A stretch of DNA of 64,000 nucleotides, from the NCBI GenBank assembly GCA_026874595.1, contig CM049316.1:60335676-60399675 (forward strand). The letters run 5' to 3'. How positions within the stretch are numbered: the stretch's first letter is position 1; every line of letters starts with the position of its first letter. Below, piece by piece: positions 1 to 11,385 of the stretch. The notes beneath the pieces were generated by a model. That model searched no databases and had not been told where the DNA came from. It saw nothing but the letters and a program-made list of their open reading frames with translations. The position numbers and the translations under genes are program-made. The stretch comes from Sipunculus nudus. Its lineage: Eukaryota > Annelida > Sipuncula > Golfingiida > Sipunculidae.

Positions 1-822
1 TCTCCCAGGGTACAGTACAACATTGCGTCAGTGTCCGGTGTTGATAAAACATATTACAACTGACGAACATCGGCATGGCTCGGATATGACAATATTTTCC
101 ATCTCAGTGGTTCGGCATATCAGAGAATGTACCAGACCATCAGGATTTAACTGAACCCAATCTCTTTTTATTGAAAACCAATGTTTCCAGTTCTCTAGTA
201 ATTTGACAATAGACTACGCAGAATCGGACTCAAAAGTGATGTTTAGGGTTTGTGGGCGTCACAATCTGACCCCCACATTGCACTGCGGCTTCTACATAAA
301 TAGATGGTGTTGGTAAAAATGCAGTGCAGATGGTTATGTTGAATACAAATTATTTCAAGGAAAATTCCATAAACGTGGATGTTTTTGTGGTAAGGACTTA
401 GGGGAATAAGTAATATTTTGCAAGAATGCGCCTGTGAAATGTAAACAGAAAGTGTTTTCGTGAAATGTAACAAATTTGATTTTTAAGTTTGACAGTTGAG
501 ACAAGTAGTCAAACAGTGCCTACCAAGACGAGATTCGTTTTGATTAGAAACGATCTCTGGAGGAAAGGGTGGTTGGAGAACAGCAATGTTTACCACATCT
601 TCGTACACATTTTACTATTTTGTAATGTCTAAGTTCACGACGGGTCGCTCACGTGGGAGATAACTAGATGACGTAATCGCTCTTTTGATCTTTTGCTGGG
701 ATCGGAGTCAGACCCTATTAAAACGAAATCGGGGACGGGCGCTATTAAAATTTTGCCGGACCTTCTTTTAAACTCCTGGGAAATTCCGGTGCCACTAATT
801 TCGATCCCCGGGCGTCTGCTAA

Positions 823-824
<2 letters not shown>
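1..824. other. Unassigned AT-rich DNA
   Basis: No repeat, RNA gene or convincing exon is visible. Open frames here are short, have no recognisable motif and lack splice-site support. The GC-rich stretch around 720-815 is not recognisable either. Confidence 0.5.
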
Positions 825-881
<57 letters not shown>

Positions 882-899
882 AATGTATGTATGTTTGTA
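825..899. repeat. (AT)n then (GTAT)n compound microsatellite
   Basis: About 24 AT units run directly into several GTAT units with one interruption. Two overlapping open frames on opposite strands cross this tract and encode alternating Tyr-Ile; they are artefacts of the repeat. Confidence 0.95.
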
Positions 900-1433
900 A
901 CTGCATACACCGTGTATAACATTAATAGTCAGCTTACATTGTCACATAAAACAATGACTTTATTATCGAGTAATTTAATGATGACGTCATCGCGGATCAA
1001 ATGACAAAAGAAAAACTATAAGGTACACATTTGTCAGGTCGATAATGACACAGTTAACACTGTTTTATTAGAGGTGTAATGTGACTGGATGGATTTATAA
1101 CGGGCTATGAAACCGATTTTCTTCATCAGGCGTAGCCACTCAGGGAATCCATTTGTTAACATGCCTTACTTTGCCGATATGTAGACGCCTCCATGTTTTA
1201 CGACATTTACGTTTGCTCCGCCCTCTTGCCCCCAACACCATAATTTAGTCTTTATCCGCCATTGGCGCCCGGCATACAAATATTTACACCGACACCTATA
1301 TGTCATTTCGTGTAACACAAATAGATATTCCTGGATTTAATTCCATATACCTTGTGTACCATGGTTTTCGTTACATCTGATGTCGAATATAATGATAGTA
1401 AAATATTAGTGGTAAAAAAATATTCTGTAATTA
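900..1433. other. Unassigned AT-rich DNA
   Basis: I see nothing recognisable: no long frame, TIR or simple repeat. Confidence 0.5.
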
Positions 1434-1870
1434 AAGGGGCTATTCCGATATCTGACGTTTATTAACTCAAGATAATCTCCTGCACCTTTGCTAAAAAATA
1501 AATCAGGAAAACGCCGATCCCATATAACAGAAGCTGTTTCTTTTGATTATAATCATGTGTTTGTAACATGGGGGAAGGGGCAACATGATCAAAACACATT
1601 CTGTGTCCCTATGGTGACTATAGGCAGAGGAAGTAGGGTTTTGCAAATGGCGTTTTGCAAATAGTGACCTTTCAACTTTCGCACATGCATGTGCAACCTA
1701 CCATGTGTGATTGTTAACATTAGCGCATGTACTATGTTTACTAACATGTTTTAGATAGACAAGGTCATGCATCCGTCACAGAGGCGTTATTAGAACCATT
1801 CTTTGCAGAAATTATCAACAGTTCATCAGCATGTAAGCAGAGTAAATCAGAAGTTCTACAGATTAGGGAG
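1434..1870. repeat. Dispersed repeat family P, copy 1
   Basis: This stretch aligns by eye with 25012-25880. Shared landmarks in the same order are a start with TATCTGACGTTT (1450), a TTTGCAA...GGCGTTTTGCAA block near 1640, and CATCCGTCACAGAGGC near 1769. The second copy is split by a palindromic insertion, so this copy shows the empty site. Family identity is unknown, and no protein-coding capacity or clear termini are visible. Confidence 0.65.
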
Positions 1871-2294
1871 GTTAGTGGCTGGCTTTAAAAGTATTAGTGT
1901 TCCCATTAATTTCGAATTCCAGTAGAGAATTTGATATTCCATTTTTGCGACAGAAAAAGAGATAAAAATGACAAATTTATCACATTTATTTGTAATTTAT
2001 GTTCAGATCTCCTGGAAGTTTTTTTAGGGTTTTGTTTTGGACGTCAGTTGTTGAAACTGGGCGATACTTTTTCTAATCAAACAACAGTGAAGCGAGATTC
2101 CTTACTGGTCATATCGACCCGGCACCTCTGTGTATCAGCCCGTTTAAATTTGATATTTTGGGGTAATAAATGCCTTGCCCTGGGATGTAATCGGGAAGTG
2201 CGTCCGAAATGTATGAAGACTACTTTATCAGCTGGCGTTCCAGGCGCTTTATAAATGCATGGTCATTATAATACAACATATTGTGCAGGTAAAC
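1871..2294. other. Unassigned DNA
   Basis: A 107-codon frame on the plus strand (1931-2254) has no recognisable domain and ordinary AT-rich codon content. I do not accept it as a gene. Confidence 0.4.
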
Positions 2295-2299
2295 GGTTA

Positions 2300-2494
2300 C
2301 AGGGGCGGATCTAGGATTTAGAAAAGGAGGGGCCCAGCCCATGCAGGAGATCTAATGACGAAACATGAAAAAGGGCCCCCATACAGGCGCGGAAAAGGGG
2401 GGTCTGAACCCCTTGACAAAGGTTGCGGTGGCTGAAAAAAAAGGGGGGGGGGGGGCTCGGATTTCCCTGGACCCCTCCCCTGGATCCACTTCAG
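2300..2494 (+). mobile_element. MITE family R, copy 1
   Basis: A 195-bp element begins CAGGGGCGGATC and ends TGGATCCACTTCAG, which are imperfect inverted termini. It is flanked by a 5-bp direct repeat GGTTA (2295-2299 and 2495-2499), read as the target-site duplication. The interior has a G-rich tract and no coding capacity. The same element recurs at 2572-2780 and, inverted, at 13185-13385. The responsible transposase superfamily is not determined; CAG...CTG termini with 5-bp duplications do not fit a superfamily I can name confidently. Confidence 0.85.
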
Positions 2495-2571
2495 GGTTAA
2501 TTAAAAATGTAAAATTACTGCATGTATACAAGGTTTATAACATGCATACTCGTTCAATATACCATATGTAT

Positions 2572-2780
2572 CAGGGGCGGATCCAGGATTTAGGAAAAGG
2601 GGGGGTCCAACCCAAGAGGACTAATTAAATTCCTAAAAAAAAGGTCATTAGGTCCGAAAAGAGGGGGGTTGCAGGTCGCAAAATGTCATTTAAAACCCTT
2701 TAAAAAAGGTTGCTTCGGGTGAAAAAAAAAGGGGGGGGGGTTCCGGACCCCCTGGACCCCCCCCCCCGGATCCGCTTCTG
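2572..2780 (+). mobile_element. MITE family R, copy 2
   Basis: A 209-bp element begins CAGGGGCGGATCCAGG and ends GGATCCGCTTCTG. Both sides carry TGTAT (2567-2571 and 2781-2785), a 5-bp target duplication. It sits 77 bp from copy 1 in the same orientation, but each has its own duplication, so these are two independent insertions. Poly-G and poly-C runs near the right end have expanded relative to the other copies. Confidence 0.87.
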
Positions 2781-4429
2781 TGTATATGTAAATGTATGAG
2801 CTGGAGCGGACTCGGATAAGAAAAAGGTCCTGGAAATTTAAGTGAAAGCGGTCCAAATTAACACCATGGCCCCATTGGCCTCAATACTAGTATCTTGTGT
2901 ATGCCATCGGTCCACCGGGTTCACTTTGGCCCATTCAATCGCTGTATACGAAGGTCAAGTAAACGTATTCCAAATCTCATTATATTATCATGTAACACAA
3001 TTGCCTATGAAGTAAAAAAAAATTAAAAAAACAATTGGCACATCTAGGAGCACTGTCAACTCGGCAGTGGCGTCACACACAGGGAAATCCCCTGTGACTG
3101 AAAACTCTATAGATCTCATCAAAAGCTTAGTATTTCTGACACTAACAGCCCCAAAATTTCATAAATTTCTGAATTTAAGTCATTTCTAAATTTTGCCTGT
3201 GACGTCACACTTTGCACCAGCCAATCACATCAGGGCCCAGTCTCTCTCCTGGATGAAATCTACCATGCACAAAACAAACCCACGTGCTATTACGTTTACC
3301 TAACCTGAAAGGCTGACGTTTGGGTATATTTTAATGTGCAGTTGACCCCCGTTTGTGCAGTTATTATATAATGAAAATGTCCTGTCCCTGCAAGTTACAG
3401 ACTGAAACCTTCAATCAAGAATTTCTTTAGAATGTACCTTGGCTGATGTTTCCCATAAACATGCATTTTATTACGCTATACAAAGAATCGCCGGGACATG
3501 TCACCCTATTTTGTACAAAAAGCACAGGTTGTATGGGATCAATATATTCGGTGACACGCAATTATATGAAAATAACTTCGTATTATATACTGAGAGATTA
3601 AAAATTAGACAGACTGGGAAAATAATAACAGGCTCTAGTTTTTGTGGTCGGAATGAGGCTCTATCCCTGTCGTCTAGCCCCTGTATCTCAACATGTCAAC
3701 ACCGTCCCGGCGTCGCAAAAAAAATATATTAATATCATACTTATTTAAATCATAAAAATCGCCACGTTACTTCCTTTGATAAAAGCTAATTTGTGGTGGC
3801 AAACCAAATATATTCAAAAGAAGTATCGCGAAAAATAGGTGGGTAGGTGTGTTGGATCAAGGGTATATTTCCTCCTGATATAAGTAGCAGTGAAGAAAAA
3901 TGACTCAACATGACAAATTATAAAATATGAAGCCGATGAAATTTTCTAAATTAAGAGTTTGCCAAAATTTCCTTGGACCTTTTCAAACCAATAATAATTC
4001 CAATATAAGTAATTGAATAAAAAGGACAGTTACCCCGGGAATATGAGGACGCGACGAAAAAATTACGTTCAGCTGAGAATTGGTGTGGTTTCCATGATTG
4101 TTCTGAAGAACTTTGCCCCAAAGCTCATATTTGAGAAGAAAAGGTTTGAACATTTTGTAAAATTACATGACTCCTATAAGGCAGCTTGCATCACCTCAAT
4201 ATATTTTAGGATAAGTCATCTAAAGATTATGTCATGGTTGTCACACGGAAAGAAGATGGATTGTGATGTTAATTTTCCAAAGCATTAAAATGGTGACCTG
4301 AATTTAATGCTTTCTTTGACTTTATTGGCTTGGGAAATAAATGCCATCACTTGAAAAACTTTATATATGTAATGATATATGTTAATTTCTTCTGATGCTT
4401 CTCATGCAGTAACAATAATATACCGTCGC
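2781..4429. other. Unassigned DNA
   Basis: No exon, TIR or RNA gene is recognised. Frames at 3439-3732 and 4013-4288 are about 90-97 codons with no known motif and are treated as chance. Confidence 0.5.
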
Positions 4430-4745
4430 GCCATGGCTGAGCGGTAAGATATCACTCCATGCATGTTCCCAAGTTATTACCTCCACCCGGGAGGTTAAGT
4501 GTTTGCCGGCGTTGGTTTGTTTGTCTGTCTTTTTCTCTTTTAGTTTTATAGTCTTATATAAAAAGTTTTATAGCTTGGGGGTGATACAAGGAACAGTTGA
4601 TCAAGTTTTTCGGGTGATCCGGCATACCATCTGGACCCAGGATTTTTTTCAAAGGAAAATGCTGCATTTTTGACAATGCCATATGGGGTTAATAAGCTGC
4701 CTTGCCGGAGGTCTGCGCTCCTTGAGTGCTTTTCTATCGAAGCAT
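4430..4745 (+). repeat. Diverged dispersed repeat with GGAGGT...TTGTTTGT start
   Basis: The segment contains, in order, a CCGGGAGGTTAAGTGTTTGC start, a TTGTTTGTCTGTC run, GGAACAGTTGATCAAG, CATCTGGACCCAGGAT, and CGGAGGTCTGCGCTCC near the right end. I recognise this arrangement as a repeat scattered through many invertebrate genomes, from memory and without database support. A more degraded relative lies at 48210-48470. There is no coding capacity. Confidence 0.5.
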
Positions 4746-6849
4746 ACTATTTTCTTTTTGACTGTTGCCTTAATCTACGAACATATTGTTGAACTACGTG
4801 CATGTTAGTCCATTTATGAAAGGTTCTTATGACGGTTCTGTGGCGGTTGGATGAGCTTGTTTTTTCTAAAAGCTGTAAGTAAACACGGAACATCCACCAA
4901 TATTGACAAACAGAAAAAAATGTAACATATATAGTGATTAATTGCAGAGGTGCATAAGTTAAAACAGTCACTAGTTGCAAAACGCGCTTTGTAAAACTCG
5001 GTATCTCCTGACTTGTCTCCATATGTCCTTGTTTAATGTGTTTGTTTTATTTTATGCATGTCCCTCACATATTATAGACACGTTCATATAAATAAGGCAA
5101 ACAGTCTATGAGCGGTGGGATCGGCGTTTTCTGGCGTATTTTATACAGTATCCAAGTGATTATCTTAATTGAACAGACGACAGATACCGGAAAAGGTCCC
5201 TGTAAAGACATTTGGCAGGATACAGACACGAGCTCTGCTTGGGACTTCCTAATTATATTTGCAAATAAAATACGCCAGAGAGAAGGTAATTAATTAATTT
5301 AGTGGTCGTCACTGAGCATGGGCCTTATCTACTGAGAAAATGGGAAAGGGACAGGCTGAATTCGCTGAATTAAAAACCCCGCTAAATCTCTGGACATCCC
5401 GCCCCCCCCCCCCGTTTGGGACCTATAGAGAACGACAGCGTTTCCAGTATTTCAAAAAATTCCCTCCATCCCGCCATCTAATGTTTTATATAACACGTTT
5501 ATATTTGGTAATGCAAAGGTAGATTTGCTCAGTTTTCAACGCATTATTTTGCATTATTTAAATTAAATTTAAATCAACTGCATTTAAAAAATTCAACAGT
5601 GTACATGTACTCAATGCTAATATGTATGACGATTCGATGAGGAAATTGAAGCGGACCATATGCTAAATTTCCTCAACATTAGATGTATAATTAATAGATT
5701 AAAGAGGGAAATATGGAGAAACTGTCAACTTGATGACAGATTTATCTCAAATTCGTTATGTTGAAAATTAGTGTCTTTTTATTCCCCAAAAATGTGAGGA
5801 AAAAAAGGTTCTCTGTCCCCAACTCATAGACGTGAAGCTGCCTTGTCCCGTGTCCCCCTTGAAACAAAGCTTGTGTCACTGAGGAAAAAAAGCCTTTAGT
5901 TGCTCATACTAAATAAGTACGTCAAAAGGCTGATGAGAGACTTGACGAGCCCAGTCAAATTTTACTATGTCACGCTTAACATCAAGGAAGGCGATAACAG
6001 AATAATCAACGCGAGGAGTTATACTATTTTCTCTTGTCCCGAGGCAAACAAGCAGAATAATATATGGCTGTTAATTTACAACATATCGACCTGGCCAATC
6101 TAAACACAAACCGATACATGAGACAAATAGAAGTCTCACTTCTAATGTTAGGTGCAACATTGAAAAAATAAGCAATATTCTTTCATTAAAATGAGGAACG
6201 TTTAAAATAGAAGTGTTTACACATGCAGTATTTCCTAAATTAACTAATTAGAGTATTTCCTTGATGTAAATGCATTCCAAATGGTACTTCAGAACTATAT
6301 GTGTGACTGAAAAAATATTTAATACATCAAGCTTCCATTAGCTATCCGAACATAATTTTTTTTATATCGTTCTCTTATCAATCTTAATAGATGAATACAA
6401 AATCTCTTGTTTTCCCTGGCAGTGTTTTGAATTGTCTCATTTTTTCCAGGCAAACCTACAAGATCTTTCGGCATAATCCTATAGACGGTAGTTCAATATG
6501 AAAACAAAAACAAATGCTGTTGTTTGGAGCACAATTTAAAAAAATTAATTTACAGGCTTCAACGTTTTGTACGCACAGAATTAAAAGACAAACAAAACAA
6601 TATTTTATGCAGGCTTGCTCTAGAAACGTTATCTTTAATTTCCCGTTACTGGGAACAAGTTTACTGATTCCGTGACATAGAACGGGATATTTTGTCTGGA
6701 AATCCGAGAGGATATGGCCAGAAATCATATAGTTGAAGCCAGACATTTCTATGAGTAAAACAACCGGGCGTCTAAGGAATCGGCTGCATTTGTCAAATTT
6801 CTGCCATCACAAAATATTAACAACCAAAATAACTGATATATGTATATTA
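4746..6849. other. Unassigned DNA
   Basis: The frame at 4747-5022 (minus, 91 codons) has no recognised domain. A 14-base C run lies near 5402. Nothing else is identifiable over about 2 kb. Confidence 0.45.
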
Positions 6850-7028
6850 TATCGTTGTGTCGAACTCGGTTAAGTCGAATTCCCGCATGTGTCGAAGTCG
6901 ATTGTTGGGTCCCTGCAAAAAAACAGTTCAAACCTTACTAATTTAACTCCGCTTGTGTCGAAGTCGGATGTGTCGAAAACCCTGATGTGTCGAGGTATTT
7001 TGTTGGTCCCCAGCTGATATTTCTATCA

Positions 7029-7284
7029 TTTAACTCGAAGTCATGTTTGGATAACAGTTGTGCACGGCCCGTCAATTATGATTGGGCCGTGGCGGCCAGT
7101 CATAATTATTAATACCAACAAGGCCCTCACTCATCAAGCGCGATGGGTCTGTCGCTCGACTCGAGGTCATGCCGCTTCAATGTTTTGACAACAGTTGTGC
7201 ACGATCGCACGACCATACCTACGGCCGCGATGACCAGTTACATAATTAATACCGGCAAGGATCTTACTCAACAATCGCGATGGC
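7029..7284. repeat. Two diverged ~120-bp tandem units inside the pogo-like element
   Basis: Unit 1 (7029-7147) and unit 2 (7155-7284) share CTCGA-rich starts, ACAGTTGTGCAC, a CATAATTAWTAATACC core and a CGCGATGG end. They lie upstream of the TATA box and may be regulatory or transposase-binding sub-terminal repeats; that role is inference. Confidence 0.7.
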
Positions 7285-7441
7285 TTACATACCTAGTCCG
7301 TTGTTTACCTATTTAGCCAATTAGTCACTCATGATCATGTTTTTCTTCTCTCGCCGACAGAGCATTAATGAGAAGTTATTGATAAACCAAACATAATCCA
7401 ATCCTTCCCTTTGATGTGTCTAGGATAAACATACAGGAATC

Positions 7442-7450
7442 TATATAAAG
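7442..7450 (+). promoter_or_regulatory. TATA box of the pogo-like element
   Basis: TATATAAAG lies about 30 bases upstream of a TCAGACT initiator-like sequence (7471-7477) and about 100 bases upstream of the ATG at 7544. The order and spacing fit a core promoter for the lost transposase gene. Confidence 0.5.
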
Positions 7451-7543
7451 GGAGGAAGATGAGATCTATATCAGACTGACTCTTATTAACCATAGTATAC
7501 AGTATTCCTGCTTCACTTTTATATTGTTCGTGTCCTGTTTGCT

Positions 7544-7600
7544 ATGGCGTCGCGGCCTGCTGAGCGTAAGCTTGATGTAAACCAAATTCGCTCTTTTTTT
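7544..7600 (+). pseudogene. 5' stub of a transposase reading frame
   Basis: ATG at 7544 opens a frame reading MASRPAERKLDVNQIRSFF, then dissolves into a CT-rich tract. A short basic N-terminus of the form MA/SR+K is common in pogo/Tigger transposases, and the frame sits just downstream of a TATA box within TIRs. The helix-turn-helix and DDE parts are absent. It may be first-exon coding that was left behind when the body was deleted. Too short for a firm family call. Confidence 0.35.
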
Positions 7601-7901
7601 CTCTCTCTCTCTATCTCTCTCTCTTCACACCCACTATTTTTCTGTTTCAGTTTGAAATTCTATGACGCTAAAAGTTATCGTCTTAACAAAATAAAAGAAT
7701 GAAAAGAAATAATAATAAGAAATCTAAAGGGCTCACGCAAACATTTGTGAGAACTATATAATATAGGCCCTATACATGTGCAGTATTTATCGATAATAAT
7801 CACGGCTGAAGAAGGTTGAATATAATGAACACCGGTTGTCTCGAACTCTGCTTGTGTCGAAGTAAATTCACCTGTCCCTTCGACTTCGACACAACGAGGT
7901 T

Positions 7902-7905
<4 letters not shown>

Positions 7906-7955
<50 letters not shown>
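7906..7955. repeat. (TA)25 microsatellite abutting the pogo-like terminus
   Basis: An uninterrupted TA tract begins exactly where the transposon's right end finishes. Confidence 0.95.
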
Positions 7956-7958
<3 letters not shown>

Positions 7959-8084
7959 ACACCATTGGAGATGTGAACGACCAGGTTCTTTTAACTGTAA
8001 AACCAAATGGCTGAAACTCTTGCATACGTACGTATACTCCAAAAGATAAATAAGTCAATATTAAAAAAAAATTATATTAAAGAA

Positions 8085-9200
8085 AGCATACAGTTACGGT
8101 TCTCTGGAGAGGCGCTCCATACACAGAAGCACTGATGACATTTAACGTCCGATGATGACCACAAAAATAATCTCCAAGTCCGTAAACCACAGTACACAGC
8201 GTGGTCACTTGTTTGCACTGCTCCTAGTCACATGACACAGGTGACATCGGAATGTTGTGTTGCCCGACTAACCGTTTTTTTTCGCGCTGTGTTAACAGTT
8301 AAATCAGTCCACCTTTAGATACACGGAGCTCCGACCAATAAAAGCCCCTCGTTGGAGTATTGGGATAACTCACAAGACACAGTTCATGCAGCACTCACTA
8401 ATAAACACACAGACGATTCTATCTTGAATTTGTTCCAGTTGTGTTAAAAGTACAATCAGTCCACCTTTAGATACACGGAGCTCCGAACAAAAACAGTCTC
8501 TTGTTGGAGTATTGAAATAACTCTCAAGACACAGTTCACGCGGCACTCAATAATAAGCACACAGACGAATCTTTCTTGAATTAGAGTCAATTTCTTTCCA
8601 GCTGATGTTTCCTGGAATCACCCAGCTCTAACTAACCGAAAATGCTTCCACACAGCCATATCCAGTACCTCGACAATAACGCGTTTAAATAATGACCTCG
8701 GTCTGTTCCTGGAAGCGATCACAACAGGTTTAATTCGCCAGATTTAGATTTCCGTTGGCTTAAATGCGATACTCGCTCTGAAGTCCGTTACAGAGAAATC
8801 ACCGAGGCCTTCCTCAGGCACCGATAATCTACTTTTATAGACAATGAGCTGTCTGAAAGCTGATGCACGCAGACCTGCCCCTGGACTGCAGATATCTTCA
8901 GGCTACACGAACTAGCGCACTGATCGGGCATTTGCCGCGAACATCTTCTTAATCAAATCACGACTTACATCCGCTTGCTGACGTCACAGGTCCTGACCGT
9001 TTTCTGACCTATCGCGACTTCCTATTATGCCGAATGCCAATTATTACATGAGTTTTGATATGGACACGCCTCTAGAGACAAAACCCTGGGAAAAACAAAC
9101 TAAACAGGTGCACATCCTTTGAAATCTACAACAAACCATCGTTACTATAGAGACAGGCGGCTCCCGCGGAATTAAACTAAACTGAAATTAACATCAAACG
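8085..9200 (-). promoter_or_regulatory. LTR-like or promoter-bearing segment (minus strand)
   Basis: GC content rises and the minus strand carries a clear core promoter: TCTATAAAAGTAG around 8829-8843, followed about 35-45 bases downstream by a GTGATTTCTCTG stretch. A 152-bp tandem repeat lies downstream on the same strand. The arrangement fits a solo LTR or a host promoter with noncoding exon. I found no matching 5' and 3' boundaries, no target duplication and no downstream coding frame, so the identity is open. Confidence 0.3.
8289..8592. repeat. 152-bp tandem duplication
   Basis: Units 8289-8440 and 8441-8592 share TCAGTCCACCTTTAGATACA, CGGAGCTCCGA, TTGTTGGAGTATTG-type and CACACAGACGA blocks in register. 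They differ at scattered positions, so the duplication is not very recent. Confidence 0.85.
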
Positions 9201-9348
9201 AGACACGTGTGCTTTCTAACCAAAGGTCTCACGCTCATATCTAAACATTATACTCAATATAAATGTACAATAAATTATCAATACAATCATCTGGTTATAC
9301 TCCCTGCTTGATCATGCAATACAATAAATAAGGCACAGTCCTCTAGTG

Positions 9349-9406
<58 letters not shown>
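9349..9406. repeat. (AC)n-(AT)n compound microsatellite
   Basis: About 11 AC units are followed by about 18 AT units. Minus-strand Tyr-Ile and Cys-Val frames over it are artefacts. Confidence 0.95.
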
Positions 9407-9408
<2 letters not shown>

Positions 9409-9588
9409 CTAAAAGAAAATATATAACTGAAAGTAGTAAAACTAAAAGCTTGGCAGCACTTTTGAGTTTATGTGAGTGTAATATGGTTTCTTCCCCTGTC
9501 CCAATGATATAACGACCCGAGATATAAAAAAATGCTTTTAGACTCTGGTATACACACACACCTACTTACGCTGCTGGACCTAGCACCA

Positions 9589-9617
9589 TCACACACACGC
9601 ACACACACATCCCCCCC

Positions 9618-9665
<48 letters not shown>
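9589..9665. repeat. (AC)n-C8-(AT)n compound microsatellite
   Basis: AC units are interrupted by a C run and pass into AT units. The layout repeats that of 9349-9406 some 240 bp away. Confidence 0.95.
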
Positions 9666-9666
<1 letters not shown>

Positions 9667-10202
9667 TTATATACTAGTGCTGTTAACACAAAAAAGGGGT
9701 GAGGTTGTAAATCGGATGGACCAGGAGTAGGTCTTGACATTATGGATCCACCGTAATTCCCGTCACTCAGGAGAGCGTAATGATCCTAGTTCTTGGCGCT
9801 AAGTACGGTAGATCTGAGGTATCGGCTGATAAATGCCTGCAGTGTCTTGACTCCAAGTTGAACCCATAGCCGAGCTGCATGCACAATTGTTGATCAACTG
9901 TAAATCCAGAGAGAAGAAAACTGTCATATCTGCCAGGAAGTACAGATATACGAGCTACGGATTGCACTTTCAGGATTAAAGGTGAACATTCTCATGACCG
10001 AAGTAAAATCAGGTAGATATTATTGACGTAAGCCTTCAGTGAAATATTGACATTTATCCTACGTTTTCTTTTAGGTTGAAGTTTTTAATCTTTTCAAGCC
10101 AAGGTATCTTGGCCCCTTCTGCGAATCTGATGCCAGCCCACGTTTAAAGTGAATTGTGGCAAGATTAGAGCTAAGACGGGCTCACAGAAGTTAAGCCTAT
10201 AA

Positions 10203-10206
<4 letters not shown>
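9666..10206. other. Unassigned DNA
   Basis: The frame at 9767-9967 (minus) has no recognised domain. Nothing else is visible. Confidence 0.45.

Positions 10207-10276
<70 letters not shown>
10207..10276. repeat. (TA)n microsatellite with central ACACAC interruption
   Basis: Two TA tracts are separated by about 8 bases of CA. Confidence 0.95.
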
Positions 10277-10278
<2 letters not shown>

Positions 10279-10813
10279 AATTTAACATGCATTTTACATC
10301 GTTGTTTCGTTGTTACTCATTAGAAACGCACTGTAGAGTGGAATGGGGACAACTATAGTTGCTAGGCGATAGATGAAAGGTCACTTTAGTTGCTGTTGAT
10401 GAAAATATATGAAAAACGTATGTGCGAAACCCTGGATCTCTAATTTACCCCAAATGTCATTGTTAAACGTGTTTAAGCCACGAACGGCGGTCATTTTGTT
10501 GGACAAGTAGTAAACTGCATGTAGATTTAAACAAAAAAGACATCCGTTTGCAAGGTACATGCGCTGGACTTTTTGTTTAATAGACGTCAGATATAAGAAA
10601 AAGCTCATTTTAATATTTAAATAGAATTAGAAATAATTTAGCAAAAGGAAAAAAATGATGCTCCAGCCTACGATGCAAGTTAAGTGTCCTTATTCTCCTA
10701 CTTCTCTTTTTCTCTGTCCATTTTTTCACTTATAGGAAATGATTATGTAACTTTAAGGTAAAACTGAATCAATGGTTTCACATGCTGATGAGATAGTTCT
10801 GAGATGTTTGATC

Positions 10814-10898
10814 GTCACATTTATAAGGCGTCACTTTTATAACGCGTCACATTTATAACATGTCACATTTATAACGCGTCACATTTCTTTTATAACAT
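10814..10898. repeat. 16-bp minisatellite, unit GTCACATTTATAACGC
   Basis: Four full 16-base units run from 10814 to 10877, then a fifth carries a short insertion. The last two bases of the unit vary between GC and AT, so some junctions create ACGCGT and others ACATGT. Confidence 0.92.
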
Positions 10899-11377
10899 AT
10901 ATTAAAATACTTGAAGTTTGGAAACCCTAACAGACATGGCAAACGAAAGGAAAGGCTTTTGTAAAAGAAAATTTTATGCTGGCCCAAAAAACATGGTGCA
11001 TTGCTTTTTCTGAGCTATTTTCTTTTTCCGGGCTACAGGAATTAGAAATGTCATGAAAGCCTCTAGGCATAAAACCTGCAAATAAACACGCAGTATCTTT
11101 TATTGACTACACATTAGAGTACCTGACCTGCAAACCGCACACAGTATAGGGTTCATAGTGCTAGTGGGAGTGGATTTTGCATTAGGAAATGAAAAATCTG
11201 GTATCAGGTGTCCTTATTAATAAAGCCGGGGAAATTTTATACCAATGACTTAGCGAAATGCCATGACCTCTTTATATCTAGAGCAAGTGTGAAAACAAAA
11301 GATTGTATCCCTAAGGGTAAGAGTAATTCTCATTATATCCCATAATATATGGCTTTCATCAATATTCAAAATCTATA
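10899..11377. other. Unassigned DNA
   Basis: Nothing recognisable. Confidence 0.45.
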
Positions 11378-11385
11378 GAGAGTAC

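Larger units (their letters stand above)
6850..7908 (+). mobile_element. pogo/Tigger-like DNA transposon remnant, internally deleted
   Basis: Both ends carry the same motif in opposite orientation: CGTTGTGTCGAACTCGG at 6853 on the left and CGACTTCGACACAACGAGG near 7879, ending in TTTCACTATA, on the right. The reversed right end reads TATAGTGAAACCTCG, which resembles pogo/Tigger-type termini, and it abuts a TA repeat, fitting a TA target. Inside are a tandem repeat (7029-7284), a TATA box (7442) and a short transposase-like start (7544), followed by a possible splice acceptor near 7649. The length of about 1.06 kb is too short for a complete transposase, so the coding region is mostly deleted. 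The left terminus has lost its outermost bases. Confidence 0.6.

Noticed and set aside
635-1004. Opposed frames encoding Tyr-Ile repeats
   Set aside because: Translation of an (AT)n microsatellite; the same applies to frames at 9287-9740, 10094-10288, 19783-20043, 29049-29333 and 38021-38269.
1931-2254. 107-codon plus-strand frame
   Set aside because: No motif, no family resemblance, and frames of this length are expected by chance in 64 kb.
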